This document shows positions 52,539 through 61,096 of a stretch of DNA of 64,000 nucleotides, piece after piece (within the stretch, counting starts at the first letter, position 1; each line of letters starts with the position of its first letter). The notes beneath the pieces are model-generated. The model was not told the DNA's origin, ran no database searches, and saw only the letters and a list, made by a program, of their open reading frames with translations. The translations under genes were made by a program, and so were the position numbers. Source of the DNA: Hymenobacter plasmatis (GTDB lineage Bacteria; Bacteroidota; Bacteroidia; Cytophagales; Hymenobacteraceae); the NCBI RefSeq assembly GCF_020711255.1, contig NZ_JAJFAW010000005.1, positions 186,001 through 250,000 of the forward strand. The letters are read 5' to 3'.

Positions 52539-52566
52539 AGAAGGCCAGAATTGCTTCTGGCCTTCT
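52539..52566 (-). terminator. Terminator of the PNPOx-like gene
   Basis: AGAAGGCCAGAA ttgc TTCTGGCCTTCT, perfect 12-bp stem, followed by TTTTG on the minus strand, 21 bases past the stop at 52588. Confidence 0.85.
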
Positions 52567-52587
52567 TGGTATAAAATTCAGCTCAAC

Positions 52588-53097
52588 CTATTTGGGTATC
52601 ACCACCGACTGGCGGTCGGCGCTGGGCTGGTCGCGCTCGCCGGTCACCACAGCCTTCACGTAGGTGTAGGCGCGGAGCAGGGTAGAGTTGGGCGAATCCC
52701 AAAACTCGCCTTTGTCGATGGTCACTTTGAGCAGGGCAATGTTGGGGTCGTCGGAGCCGCCGGGGAACCAGCCGCGCAGGCCTTCGCTCCAGAGCTCCTT
52801 GATTTTGGCGCGGTCGGTCACTACCTGGGCCGTGCCCGTGATGGCTACGTACAAGTTGTCGCTGGGGCTGGCATAGCCCAGATTTACGTGGCGGTCTTTT
52901 TCAAGCTCGCCCACTTTCTGGGAATCGCGCTCGGTGAAAAACCAGAGCGTGCCGTTCTCCTCGGGCTGCGAGGTATACATGGGGCGCGAGTGCAGCTCGT
53001 GGCCGTTCTCGATGGTGGTCATCATGGCAATCTTGATGTCCTTGATTTTTTCGACGAGCTTTGCTACGTCGTGGCTTACGGCAACTTGGTCGGCCAT
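52588..53097 (-). CDS. Pyridoxamine 5'-phosphate oxidase-family / general stress protein 26-like
   Basis: 169 residues, soluble. The split beta-barrel flavin-binding pattern is visible: IKIAMMTTIENGHELHSRPMYTSQPEENGTLWFFTERDSQKVGEL, VNLGYASPSDNLYVAITGTAQVV and ALLKVTIDKGEFWDSPNS. The whole sequence matches the general stress protein 26 type, which binds FMN or a related cofactor but is not PdxH. AATTCAGCTCAA (the TTGAGCT word inverted) lies just past the stop. Confidence 0.9.
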   Translation of the reverse strand: MADQVAVSHDVAKLVEKIKDIKIAMMTTIENGHELHSRPMYTSQPEENGTLWFFTERDSQKVGELEKDRHVNLGYASPSDNLYVAITGTAQVVTDRAKIKELWSEGLRGWFPGGSDDPNIALLKVTIDKGEFWDSPNSTLLRAYTYVKAVVTGERDQPSADRQSVVIPK

Positions 53098-53212
53098 GGC
53101 AATAGGTATTTTGGAGAATGATGGAAGAAAGGAACAGCTTACTTAACGGCCGGCCTGGGCTAGTTGTTTTCGCGGCTGGCTTCCTACTTTCAAATTCGCC
53201 CTCGCATTAGCC

Positions 53213-53809
53213 ATGAATTTTCTAGCCCACCTGCTTCTTTCCGGCAGCCCCGATAGTGCTGCCTATGCCGAGGTGCTGCTGGGCAATTTCATTGCCGATT
53301 CGGTGCCGGGCAAGCAGCTCGAGAACTACCCCGTGGCCGTGCAAACCGGCATCCGCCTGCACCGAGCCATCGACACCTTCACCGACCAGCACCCCGTGGT
53401 GCGGCGCGCCACCCAGCGCCTGCGCGCAGCGGGCTACGGCAAGTACGCCGGCGTGATTTCCGATATGTTCCTGGACCACTTCCTGGCCCGAAACTTTATG
53501 TCGTTCTCGACGGAAGGCCTGGCCGATTTTGCCCAGCGGGTATACGGCTTGCTCACCGCCCGCCAAGCCCAGATGCCGCCCCGCGTGCAGCATTTTCTGC
53601 CCTACATGACCGAGCACAACTGGCTGCTGGGTTATGCTGATTTGGCCAGTATTACCCGTGCCCTCAGTGGCTTGAGCCGCCGCGCTTCGCCTGGTTCCGG
53701 CATGGAAACCGCCGTGGAGGAGCTGCAGGCCAACTACGCGGAGTATGAGGCGGACTTTCAGGAGTTCTTCCCGCAGCTGCAGCAGCACGTGGCCGAAATG
53801 TTGGGTTGA
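53213..53809 (+). CDS. Acyl carrier protein phosphodiesterase-like (AcpH, DUF479)
   Basis: 198 residues. The opening MNFLAHLLLSG, GNFIADSVPGKQL, GIRLHRAIDTFTDQHPVV and DMFLDHFLARNF give the conserved Asp/His set of the AcpH family, which removes the phosphopantetheine arm from acyl carrier protein and is related to HD-domain hydrolases. A weak promoter-like pair TTG-N18-TACTTTC lies about 20-50 bases upstream. A bidirectional terminator follows, with the M14 peptidase gene convergent. Confidence 0.9.
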   Translation: MNFLAHLLLSGSPDSAAYAEVLLGNFIADSVPGKQLENYPVAVQTGIRLHRAIDTFTDQHPVVRRATQRLRAAGYGKYAGVISDMFLDHFLARNFMSFSTEGLADFAQRVYGLLTARQAQMPPRVQHFLPYMTEHNWLLGYADLASITRALSGLSRRASPGSGMETAVEELQANYAEYEADFQEFFPQLQQHVAEMLG

Positions 53810-53816
53810 ACTAAAA

Positions 53817-53855
53817 AAGAACGTCCCGCCGCGCGGAAAGCGGCAGGACGTTCTT
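53817..53855. terminator. Bidirectional terminator
   Basis: AAGAACGTCCcGCCGC and GCGGCaGGACGTTCTT, 15 of 16 paired, 7-base loop, between the convergent AcpH-like and M14 genes. Confidence 0.85.
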
Positions 53856-53878
53856 GGAACAGTCAGTTTTTAGCAGGG

Positions 53879-56536
53879 TTAGTGGGCTTCTTCTTCGGCG
53901 GAAATGGCCGCCGGTCCTTCGGGCAGGTTGAGCAGCGGGCCCAGCAGCAGGGCGTTGGCAAACAGGCGGGACGTGCCGTGCCAGTAGTGGCGGAAGTTGG
54001 GGTCGTCGGCGAAGAGCACCACCCGCCCTGCGCCAGCTTTGCTCACCACCACAGCCGCCGAATTGCTGATTTGCCGCAGGTTGGCCTGGGAGACGTAGCC
54101 GCTTACCAGGGGCTTGGCTGTGTACTGGGCCACCGTGGCGTAGGGGTTGCGGCTGGGCCGCAGGAACGTGGTGCCGTTGCGGAACACGTACAGGCGCCGG
54201 CTGGTGAGCCCGAAGCCGATGGGGTTGGTGATGTCGATGTCAGCCAGGTAAATAGAGCCGGCAATGGCGCGGGTGCCTTCCTGTTCCTGCTGCACGAAAT
54301 CGGCCCGGCGGCTGCCCGTAGCTTTTCCTTTGGCGGCAGCCGTTGTATCAGCCCAACCTGCGTTGGCCGGCACCAGCAGCTTTTCTTTTACGATGCCCTG
54401 CTTGATGGCCCATTCCGAGGCGTTTTTCAGGGTAATGAGCGTGCCGCCGTCCTGCACCCAGCGGCGCAGCTTTTCCACGGCAGCTTTGTCCAGGCTGGTG
54501 TAGGTGCCGCCCACCAGCACGATGCTAGTGTAGCGGCCCAGCGGCGCGCGGCCGAAGTTGCTCAGCTCAATCCGGCTCAGGGGCAGGCCCAACTGCTGGC
54601 TGGCCACAAACCAAGCCTCGCCCACTTCGGATGCGTTGGTACCATTGCCTACTAGCAAGGCGGCCTGGGCTTCGGGCACGGTGCGCACGTTGTTGGAGCC
54701 CAAGTCGATGCCACCCATGCTAAAGCCGGTGGTCACGCTGGTAAAGGCTACTTGGTTCTGCCGGCTTATGCGGCTCACAATCTGGAAGACCGAGTCGGCG
54801 GGCTGCTTCTGGGCGGCCACGGGAATCACCAGCGTGCCGTAGCCGAAATCCACGGGGTGGTCGGCGGGCCCTGCGCGGAAAGGCTTGAAGCTGACCTTGG
54901 CCACCAGTCCGGCGCGCTGCAGCGCCGTGAGGGCCCGCGGGGCATTGTAGTCTGACCACGGCAGCAGGTAGGCGTAGCTGCTCTGGCCGCCGCGCACCTC
55001 GCCGGTTAGCGTTTTCGGGGCTTGCACCGCGGCGCCTTGCACCAAGTTAGCGTTTTTCTGCTTAGACACAGCTAGCCCATAGGCGTGGGCCTGGCTCCAG
55101 CCCGTCACGTCGTAGAATACGCTGTCGTGAAAGGTGGTGAGCTCCTCAAACAAGGAGTTGACAATGCGGTACTGGGGCTGGGCCGTGGGCACCACGTAGG
55201 CCTTGCCCTGCTCGAAGCTCTGTTTGTCAAGCGTCACGTTTTTGCCCAACTCGTGCACTTGAATCTTGTGTTGGAGCAGCACCGCCAGGAATTTGTTGGT
55301 CAGCGTCGCGTCGGCGGCATTGCCGAACACATAGGCCTTGGTGGGAAACTTCTTCGCCTCGCTCAGGGCTGAAGTGAAAAACTCGCGCTGGTGGCGCAGG
55401 TACAGCTCCTTTTCTTCCACAGCCCCGCGCACGGTAGCCAGGCCAGTGGCCACATGGTTGCGGATGGTGAAGGGGAACGTGACCACGCCGTTGGTGCCTT
55501 CCTGGGCCAGGCCGCGGGAGCTACCCACTTCAAATGTGATGCCCACGCCACCCTCAAAGTCCGGGTACGTGGAGCCGTAAATGGGGGAAAGGTTGTCGAA
55601 CTGCTCCTTGGTCCAGTACAGCGAGCCCAGGTTGTCCAGTGCCTTGGAGAAGTACTTGGCCATGTGCACGTTCAGCACCTCGTAGGTGGCCCGCGGAATG
55701 AGGTCGTTTTCGGTGCTATGAGGTTTGGAGGGCTCGAAGTAGTAGGTGCCGTTGGTGCCCATTTCGTGAAAGTCTATCATCACGTTGGGGTACCACTCGT
55801 GGAAGAAGGCCATGCGGGCCCTGCTTTCGGGCTGGGTCAGCGACAGCCAGTCACGGTTCAGGTCGGTGTAGAAGTGGTTGGTGCGGCCGCCGGGCCAGGC
55901 TTCGGTGTGCTCGCGGTCGAGCGGGTCGGTGGGGTTGGGCCACGACTTGTTCTGGTCGAACCAGTGCGAGGCGCGGTCCCGGCCATCGGGGTTTTCCAGC
56001 GGGTCGACCGTGACGACGGACTGCTGCAGCCACTGCTGGGTTTCGGGACTGGTGGAGGCCGTGAGGTAGTAGGCCAGCAGCAGCGCCGCTTCCGAGGAGC
56101 TGCTTTCGTTGCCGTGCACCCCAAAGTTCAGGCTCACCACCACCGGCAGTTTGCCGTAGTTGGGGGCAGGCAGCTTGGGGTCGTGCAAGGCGCGGCGGTC
56201 CTGCTGGAGTTGGGCCAGGTTCTGCTGGTTTTCGGGCGTGGTGATGGTGGCCACCACCTGCGGCCGCTCCTCAAACGTGGTGCCCAACACCCGCAAACTC
56301 ACCCGGTCCGACACGCGGTCCAGCTCGCGCAGGTAAGCCACAATTTGGTCGGTGCGGGTGTAGTGGGAGCCAATCGGGTAGCCCAGGAACTGCTCCGGCG
56401 TGGGCACTTTGGGGTCGAAGCTGCTCGCCTGAGTTCCCGGGAAAAAGTAGCTGTTCTGAGCCACGGCCGGTACCGCTTGGGATAAACCCAGCAGGAGGGC
56501 AGCTGAAAAACTGGCGCGGCGAAAAGAGGTGTACAT
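53879..56536 (-). CDS. Exported M14-family zinc carboxypeptidase
   Basis: 885 residues. A signal peptide (ending AVAQ) is followed by the M14 catalytic domain (about 45-390) with HxxE ligands H141 and E144 (GVHGNESSSSEA), H257 in MIDFHEMG and a late catalytic glutamate in ITFEVGSS. The remaining C-terminal 450 residues include a GATase-like segment (GRYTSIVLVGGTYTSL). It would remove C-terminal residues from peptides or act on peptidoglycan-linked peptides outside the cytoplasm. It is the last gene of susC-susD-M14 (52 bases after susD), which suggests that its products feed the SusCD importer. Confidence 0.92.
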   Translation of the reverse strand: MYTSFRRASFSAALLLGLSQAVPAVAQNSYFFPGTQASSFDPKVPTPEQFLGYPIGSHYTRTDQIVAYLRELDRVSDRVSLRVLGTTFEERPQVVATITTPENQQNLAQLQQDRRALHDPKLPAPNYGKLPVVVSLNFGVHGNESSSSEAALLLAYYLTASTSPETQQWLQQSVVTVDPLENPDGRDRASHWFDQNKSWPNPTDPLDREHTEAWPGGRTNHFYTDLNRDWLSLTQPESRARMAFFHEWYPNVMIDFHEMGTNGTYYFEPSKPHSTENDLIPRATYEVLNVHMAKYFSKALDNLGSLYWTKEQFDNLSPIYGSTYPDFEGGVGITFEVGSSRGLAQEGTNGVVTFPFTIRNHVATGLATVRGAVEEKELYLRHQREFFTSALSEAKKFPTKAYVFGNAADATLTNKFLAVLLQHKIQVHELGKNVTLDKQSFEQGKAYVVPTAQPQYRIVNSLFEELTTFHDSVFYDVTGWSQAHAYGLAVSKQKNANLVQGAAVQAPKTLTGEVRGGQSSYAYLLPWSDYNAPRALTALQRAGLVAKVSFKPFRAGPADHPVDFGYGTLVIPVAAQKQPADSVFQIVSRISRQNQVAFTSVTTGFSMGGIDLGSNNVRTVPEAQAALLVGNGTNASEVGEAWFVASQQLGLPLSRIELSNFGRAPLGRYTSIVLVGGTYTSLDKAAVEKLRRWVQDGGTLITLKNASEWAIKQGIVKEKLLVPANAGWADTTAAAKGKATGSRRADFVQQEQEGTRAIAGSIYLADIDITNPIGFGLTSRRLYVFRNGTTFLRPSRNPYATVAQYTAKPLVSGYVSQANLRQISNSAAVVVSKAGAGRVVLFADDPNFRHYWHGTSRLFANALLLGPLLNLPEGPAAISAEEEAH

Positions 56537-56588
56537 AAAAGAGGGTTAAGTACCTGCCGTTATCCAGCAGGCAGTTAGTTAAGATTGG

Positions 56589-57944
56589 TTAGTAGCCAGG
56601 ATTCTGCTCGAGGTCGGGGTCGGCTACTAAGTCGTTGAAGGGAATGGGGAACACCCAGCGGCGCTGGTCCGTGACGCCCAGCACCGTACCGGCACGACCG
56701 GTACGCACGAGGTCAAACCAGCGGTCGGCCTCGAAGGCGAACTCCACCTTTCGCTCGTTTTCGATGGCCAGCAGCAGCTGCTCGGCCGTGGTGGCAGTGG
56801 TGGGGCCCACGCCGGCGCGGGTGCGTACCGTGTTCAGGTCGGCAATGGCCTCGGGGAGCTTGGCCTGGCGGGCGCGGGCTTCGGCCCGGATGAGGTACTG
56901 CTCGGCCAGGCGCAGCACGTAGCTCGGGTCGTCGCGCTGGGCCGAACGGCTGTACAGGTTGCCGTAGGTGACGGTAGCGCCGGCAATGACCGTGCTGGCC
57001 AGCAAGGCCGAGCGGCTGCCGCCCACCGCGGGGTCGTTGAGCTGGGAAATGGCGGCCGGCACGGGCTGGAAGTTAAACTGCCCACCCAGGGCGCTGGGAA
57101 ACCAGTTGTTCCACATGCTGTTGGCGTCGGAGTTGCTGAAAGTCAGCTCAAACACCGATTCCTGGCTCAGGAAAGGCGCCGTGGAGAATGCCCTATAGGG
57201 CGTCACCAGGCGGTAGTTGGTGCTGCCGATTACTTGCGTGGCGAAGGTTTCGGCCTCGACGTACTGCTGGCGGTAGAGGTGCAGGCGGGCGCGCAGGGCG
57301 CGGGCGGCGGCCTTCACGGCGCGGTTGCGGGTGGTGGCGTCGGGCAGCAGGGTTTCGGCTTGGGTGAGGTCGGCCAGCACTTGGTCGTAGGTCTGGGCGC
57401 GGGTGCTGCGCTTCAGGCCCTGGCCGTTTTCCTTGCTGCGGGTGGGTTTGAGCACCAGCGGCACGCCGCCCCAGCCGCGGCCAAGGTCGAAGTACACCAG
57501 CGCCCGCAGGAAGTGGGCCTCGCCCAGCAGCTGGTTTTTCTCGGCCGCCGGCAGCAGCGGGTCGTTGATGCCGGGCAGGGCCGCAATGAGGTTGTTAGCC
57601 CCGTTCACGGCCTGGTACATCTGCGTCCAGGCTTCGGTAATCAGCACGTTGTCGGCGCTGAGCTGGTTTTGGTCGATTTGCAGAAACTGGTTGAGCGTGC
57701 CATTGAAGCGCACGTTCTCGCCGGGCAAGAAGCCCAGCACCGGCCAGTTGAGCTGGTAGTAGGCCTGCACCCGGTCGTAGGTGCCGATGGCGGCGGCCCG
57801 GGCGCTGCCGGCGTCGGTGATGGCTTTGTCGTCGGGCAGCTGCTGCACCGGCGTGGGCTCTAGCAGGTCGGAGCAGGCGCCGAGGCCAAGCGTGGCGGCG
57901 GCCAATTGAGCCACCAGAAGTAGGCGAAAGAGGGACTGTTTCAT
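56589..57944 (-). CDS. SusD/RagB-family surface glycan- or peptide-binding lipoprotein
   Basis: 451 residues. Lipobox LGAC (C24) anchors it at the cell surface. The SusD fold shows as GANNLIAALPGI, LLGEAHFLRALVYFDLGRGWGGVPLV (a TPR-like helix pair) and the C-terminal LRLAEQYLIRAEARARQAK, KVEFAFEADRWFDLVRTGRA and VFPIPFNDL. SusD proteins act as a lid on the SusC channel and bind its substrate. It lies 122 bases after susC across a pair of inverted R1 repeats. The neighbouring M14 peptidase points to a peptide substrate, as for RagAB. Confidence 0.93.
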   Translation of the reverse strand: MKQSLFRLLLVAQLAAATLGLGACSDLLEPTPVQQLPDDKAITDAGSARAAAIGTYDRVQAYYQLNWPVLGFLPGENVRFNGTLNQFLQIDQNQLSADNVLITEAWTQMYQAVNGANNLIAALPGINDPLLPAAEKNQLLGEAHFLRALVYFDLGRGWGGVPLVLKPTRSKENGQGLKRSTRAQTYDQVLADLTQAETLLPDATTRNRAVKAAARALRARLHLYRQQYVEAETFATQVIGSTNYRLVTPYRAFSTAPFLSQESVFELTFSNSDANSMWNNWFPSALGGQFNFQPVPAAISQLNDPAVGGSRSALLASTVIAGATVTYGNLYSRSAQRDDPSYVLRLAEQYLIRAEARARQAKLPEAIADLNTVRTRAGVGPTTATTAEQLLLAIENERKVEFAFEADRWFDLVRTGRAGTVLGVTDQRRWVFPIPFNDLVADPDLEQNPGY

Positions 57945-57978
57945 CGGAATAGTAGTTGAGTTTAGTGTTCAGCTTCGC

Positions 57979-58015
57979 TGTAGAGACGCGACACTTCGCG
58001 TCTCAGCGTTGAACA
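57979..58015 (+). repeat. Dispersed palindromic repeat R1, copy 2
   Basis: TGTAGAGACGCGACACTTCGCGTCTCagcgttgaaca. It forms a stem GAGACGCG/CGCGTCTC and, with the flanking tgttcagc, a longer imperfect hairpin. It lies between susC and susD and is inverted with respect to copy 3. Confidence 0.75.
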
Positions 58016-58045
58016 GTCAATTGGGGACCAAATGGCCCGCTGCGG

Positions 58046-58074
58046 GAGACGCGAAGTGTCGCGTCTCTACAAGC
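58046..58074 (-). repeat. Dispersed palindromic repeat R1, copy 3, containing the susC stop codon
   Basis: On the minus strand it reads GCTTGTAGAGACGCGAcact followed by tcgcgtctc. The TAG of TTGTAGAGACGC at 58067-58069 is the stop codon of susC, so the repeat overlaps the last codons (GL*) of the protein. With copy 2 it forms an inverted pair about 30 bases apart. Confidence 0.75.
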
Positions 58075-61000
58075 CGACTGTGACGCCCACCTGCAAAGTG
58101 CGCGGCTGGGGCACCGTGGCCCAGTCGAAGTTTTTGGTGTTGCTCACGCCGCTTTGCGAGTTTACTTCCGGGTCGAGGCCGGAATAAGGCGTGATGGTGA
58201 AGAGGTTGGCCGCCTGCACGTACACGCGCAGCGAGTTCAGATGCGCTTTGGCGGAGGTGGCGGCCGGCACGGTGTAGCCCAGCGTGAGGGTACGCAGGCG
58301 CACGAAGGAGCCGTCCTCGAGGTACCGGTCGCTCAGGTTTTGCACCACGCCGCCGTAGTTGTTGCTGCTGGCGTTGGTGGTCAGGCGCGGGATGTCGGTC
58401 ACATCGCCCGGCCGCTGCCAGCGCTCGAGCTGCTCGCTCAGGTAGCCGATGTTGCTCTGGGTGCCGCCGTGCACGAGGAAGAAGCGGTTCATGTTCATGA
58501 TTTTCGCGCCCTGCTCGAAGTTGAGCGTGAAGCCAAAGTCGAGCCCTTTGTAGGTGACGGAGTTGGTGACGCCCCCGAAGTAGTCGGGCCAGGCGTTGCC
58601 CACCAGCTTGCGGTCGGCCACGGTGAGCTGGCCGTCGCCGTTCACGTCTTCGTACTCGGCGTTGCCGCTTTCGGGGTTCACGCGGGTCTGGTGATAGAGC
58701 CAGAACGAGTAGAGCGAGGCGCCCTCTTCCAGCCGGAAAATGTCGCGCGAGCCCGTGGTGATGGGGGCGGCCAGCTTCTCTATCTTGTTCACGTTGCGGG
58801 CAATGTTCACGGTGGTGCTCCACTGCAGGGCGCCCTTGGGCAGCCAGTTGGCCGTGGCCTGGGCTTCAAAGCCTTTGTTGCTCACGGCGCCGTAGTTTTC
58901 TACCAGCGAGGAGAAGCCGGTTTTGCGCGGTACCGGCACGTTCAGCAGCAGCCCCGAGGTGTACTTGTCGTAGTAATTGAGCTCGAGTACCAGGCGGTTT
59001 TGCAGCACGGCGGCGTCCAGGCCCACGTTCCACTGCCGCGTGCTTTCCCAGCTCAGGTTGGGGTTGGCCAGCTGCAGCGGGCTGGTGCCCGGCAGGTCGA
59101 GGTAGTTGGCCCCGCCCTGCACCAAACCCAGCGCCGCAAAGTCGCTGATGCCGGCCTGGTTGCCGGTTTTGCCCAGGCTGGCCCGCAGCTTCAGCTCCTG
59201 GAAAACGCCGAGGTCCTGGATGAAGCTTTCCTCGCCCAGGCGCCAGCCCAACCCCACGGCCGGGAAGTAGCCCCAGCGGTTTTCGCTGCCAAATCGCGAC
59301 GACGCATCGGCCCGCACACTCACATCGGCCGTGTAGCGCTCCTTGAAGCTGTAAGTGGCCTTGCCGAAAAACGACACCAGCCCGGCCTGCGAGCGCGACG
59401 AGCTGCCCGTCTGAGTAGCCGCCGAGGCAATGGTGGTCAGGTCGTTGCCCGGAAACTGCTGGCCCGCCAGACTGGTCCGCTGAAAGGTATTGCGCTGCAA
59501 GGTGTTGCCCACCAAGGCCTGCACGGAGTGGTTCTCACCGAAGTTGACGCTGTAGTTCAGCGTCTGCTCGTTGAGCAGGGTGATGTCGCGCGAGAGAAAC
59601 GACGAGGCCGTGCCGCGCGGCTGCCCGGCCAGAATCAGCGTGTTGTTGAAGTTGTTCTCGTACATGTCGTTGAAGTCGATGCTCCAACTGCTGCGAAACG
59701 TCAGGTTTTTGCCGAACTGGTACGTGCCGTACACATTTGAGATGACGCGCGAGCCCACCGCGTCGTTGTTCAGGTTGTTGATGAGGGCCAGGTGGTTATC
59801 AAACGAGCCGTACTTGGCATAGGAGCCGTCGGGGTTGTACACCGGCAGGTTGGCCCGCGTGAACAGGGCCGAGTTGATGACGCCCACCGGGTTGTTGTCG
59901 TTGCTGCTCACGTTGCGGTGCGTGCGGCTCAGGGCCGTGCTCGTGCCGATGCGCAGCTTGTCCGTCACCGAGTTATCGAGGTTCACGCGCAGCGAAAACC
60001 GGTCGAAGGCGCTGGGCCTGGCCACCGACTCCTGGGTGAAATAGCCCGCCCCAATGTAAAACTGTGTTTTGGCCGAGCCCCCGGCCGCCGACAGCTCGTA
60101 GCTGTGCGTCTGAGCCGTGCGGAACACGTCGCTGAGCCGGTCGTAGGTCTGCTGCTCTTCGGGCAGGCCGCGCCCACCGGAAGCCACCGAGCGGTAGGGC
60201 ACCAGCGCCGGGTTGCCGCCGTCATTGATAAACCGCTCATTCTCTAGCGTGGCTAGCTCCGGCCCGCTGGCCAGCTTGTACTGTTTCGGCGCTTTGGAGA
60301 GGGCGTGATAGGTGTTGAAGGTGATGCGGGTTTTGTCGCCGGCCTTGCCGCGCTTGGTGGTGATGAGCACCACGCCGTTGGCGCCGCGCGAGCCGTAAAT
60401 GGCCGTGGCGTTGGCGTCCTTCAGGATTTCCATGCTCTCGATGTCCGATGGGTTCAGGTCAGCCAGCGGGTTGCTCGACACCTGGTTGCCCAGGCCCGTT
60501 GCAATCAGGTTGGTGTTGTTGATGAACACCCCATCGACCACGTACAGCGGGTCGTTGCTCGCGTTCACCGAGTTGCTGCCCCGGATGCGGATGAACACCC
60601 CACCACCTGGCACGCCCGAGTTGGCCGATACCTGAACGCCGGGCGCTTTGCCCTGCAGCAGCTGGTCGGGGCTAGCGGCCGGAATGTTCTTCAAATCTTC
60701 CCCTTTCACCGAGCTGATGGCGCTGGTCAGGGTCTTGCGGTTTTGCTCGCTGTAGCCCGTCACCACCACCTCCGAGAGCTCCTGCAAATCGGCGGCGAGG
60801 TTTACGGTAAGTGCGCCACCCGTGGCTTGCAGTTCCTTGTGGGCATAGCCCACGAAGCTGAAAACGAGAGCACTGCCCGGGGCGGCTGGAAGCGAGAATT
60901 GCCCATTGGCATCGGTGGTGGTACCAATGCTGCTGCCTTTGGCCATCACGGTCACGCCCGGCAAGGGGGTGTGGCTGGCGGCATCGGTCACGGTGCCGCT

Positions 61001-61096
61001 CACGAGCGGGGCCGGGTCCGATTGGGCATAACTAGTGACGGAGGCCCCTCCCCACAGCAGCAGGAAGAGCGTCCGCCGGAGCGTACGGGTATGCAT
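58067..61096 (-). CDS. SusC/RagA-family TonB-dependent outer membrane transporter
   Basis: 1009 residues. A signal peptide (ending SYAQ) is followed by a carboxypeptidase regulatory-like domain (about 28-110: VSGTVTDAASHTPLPGVTVMAKGSSIGTTTDANGQFSL) and a TonB box/plug region (SEVVVTGYSEQNRKTLTSAISSV...RIRGSNSVNASNDPLYVVDGVF). A beta-barrel of about 750 residues completes it. It is the channel partner of the following SusD. The stop codon lies in repeat R1 copy 3, so the last two or three residues may derive from the repeat. No HTCS, ECF or anti-sigma gene is nearby. No TAnnTTTG element was found upstream. Confidence 0.95.
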   Translation of the reverse strand: MHTRTLRRTLFLLLWGGASVTSYAQSDPAPLVSGTVTDAASHTPLPGVTVMAKGSSIGTTTDANGQFSLPAAPGSALVFSFVGYAHKELQATGGALTVNLAADLQELSEVVVTGYSEQNRKTLTSAISSVKGEDLKNIPAASPDQLLQGKAPGVQVSANSGVPGGGVFIRIRGSNSVNASNDPLYVVDGVFINNTNLIATGLGNQVSSNPLADLNPSDIESMEILKDANATAIYGSRGANGVVLITTKRGKAGDKTRITFNTYHALSKAPKQYKLASGPELATLENERFINDGGNPALVPYRSVASGGRGLPEEQQTYDRLSDVFRTAQTHSYELSAAGGSAKTQFYIGAGYFTQESVARPSAFDRFSLRVNLDNSVTDKLRIGTSTALSRTHRNVSSNDNNPVGVINSALFTRANLPVYNPDGSYAKYGSFDNHLALINNLNNDAVGSRVISNVYGTYQFGKNLTFRSSWSIDFNDMYENNFNNTLILAGQPRGTASSFLSRDITLLNEQTLNYSVNFGENHSVQALVGNTLQRNTFQRTSLAGQQFPGNDLTTIASAATQTGSSSRSQAGLVSFFGKATYSFKERYTADVSVRADASSRFGSENRWGYFPAVGLGWRLGEESFIQDLGVFQELKLRASLGKTGNQAGISDFAALGLVQGGANYLDLPGTSPLQLANPNLSWESTRQWNVGLDAAVLQNRLVLELNYYDKYTSGLLLNVPVPRKTGFSSLVENYGAVSNKGFEAQATANWLPKGALQWSTTVNIARNVNKIEKLAAPITTGSRDIFRLEEGASLYSFWLYHQTRVNPESGNAEYEDVNGDGQLTVADRKLVGNAWPDYFGGVTNSVTYKGLDFGFTLNFEQGAKIMNMNRFFLVHGGTQSNIGYLSEQLERWQRPGDVTDIPRLTTNASSNNYGGVVQNLSDRYLEDGSFVRLRTLTLGYTVPAATSAKAHLNSLRVYVQAANLFTITPYSGLDPEVNSQSGVSNTKNFDWATVPQPRTLQVGVTVGL

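Noticed and set aside
58154..59740. A 528-codon open frame opposite susC
   Set aside because: Antisense shadow of the SusC barrel, with no start signal, domain or context.
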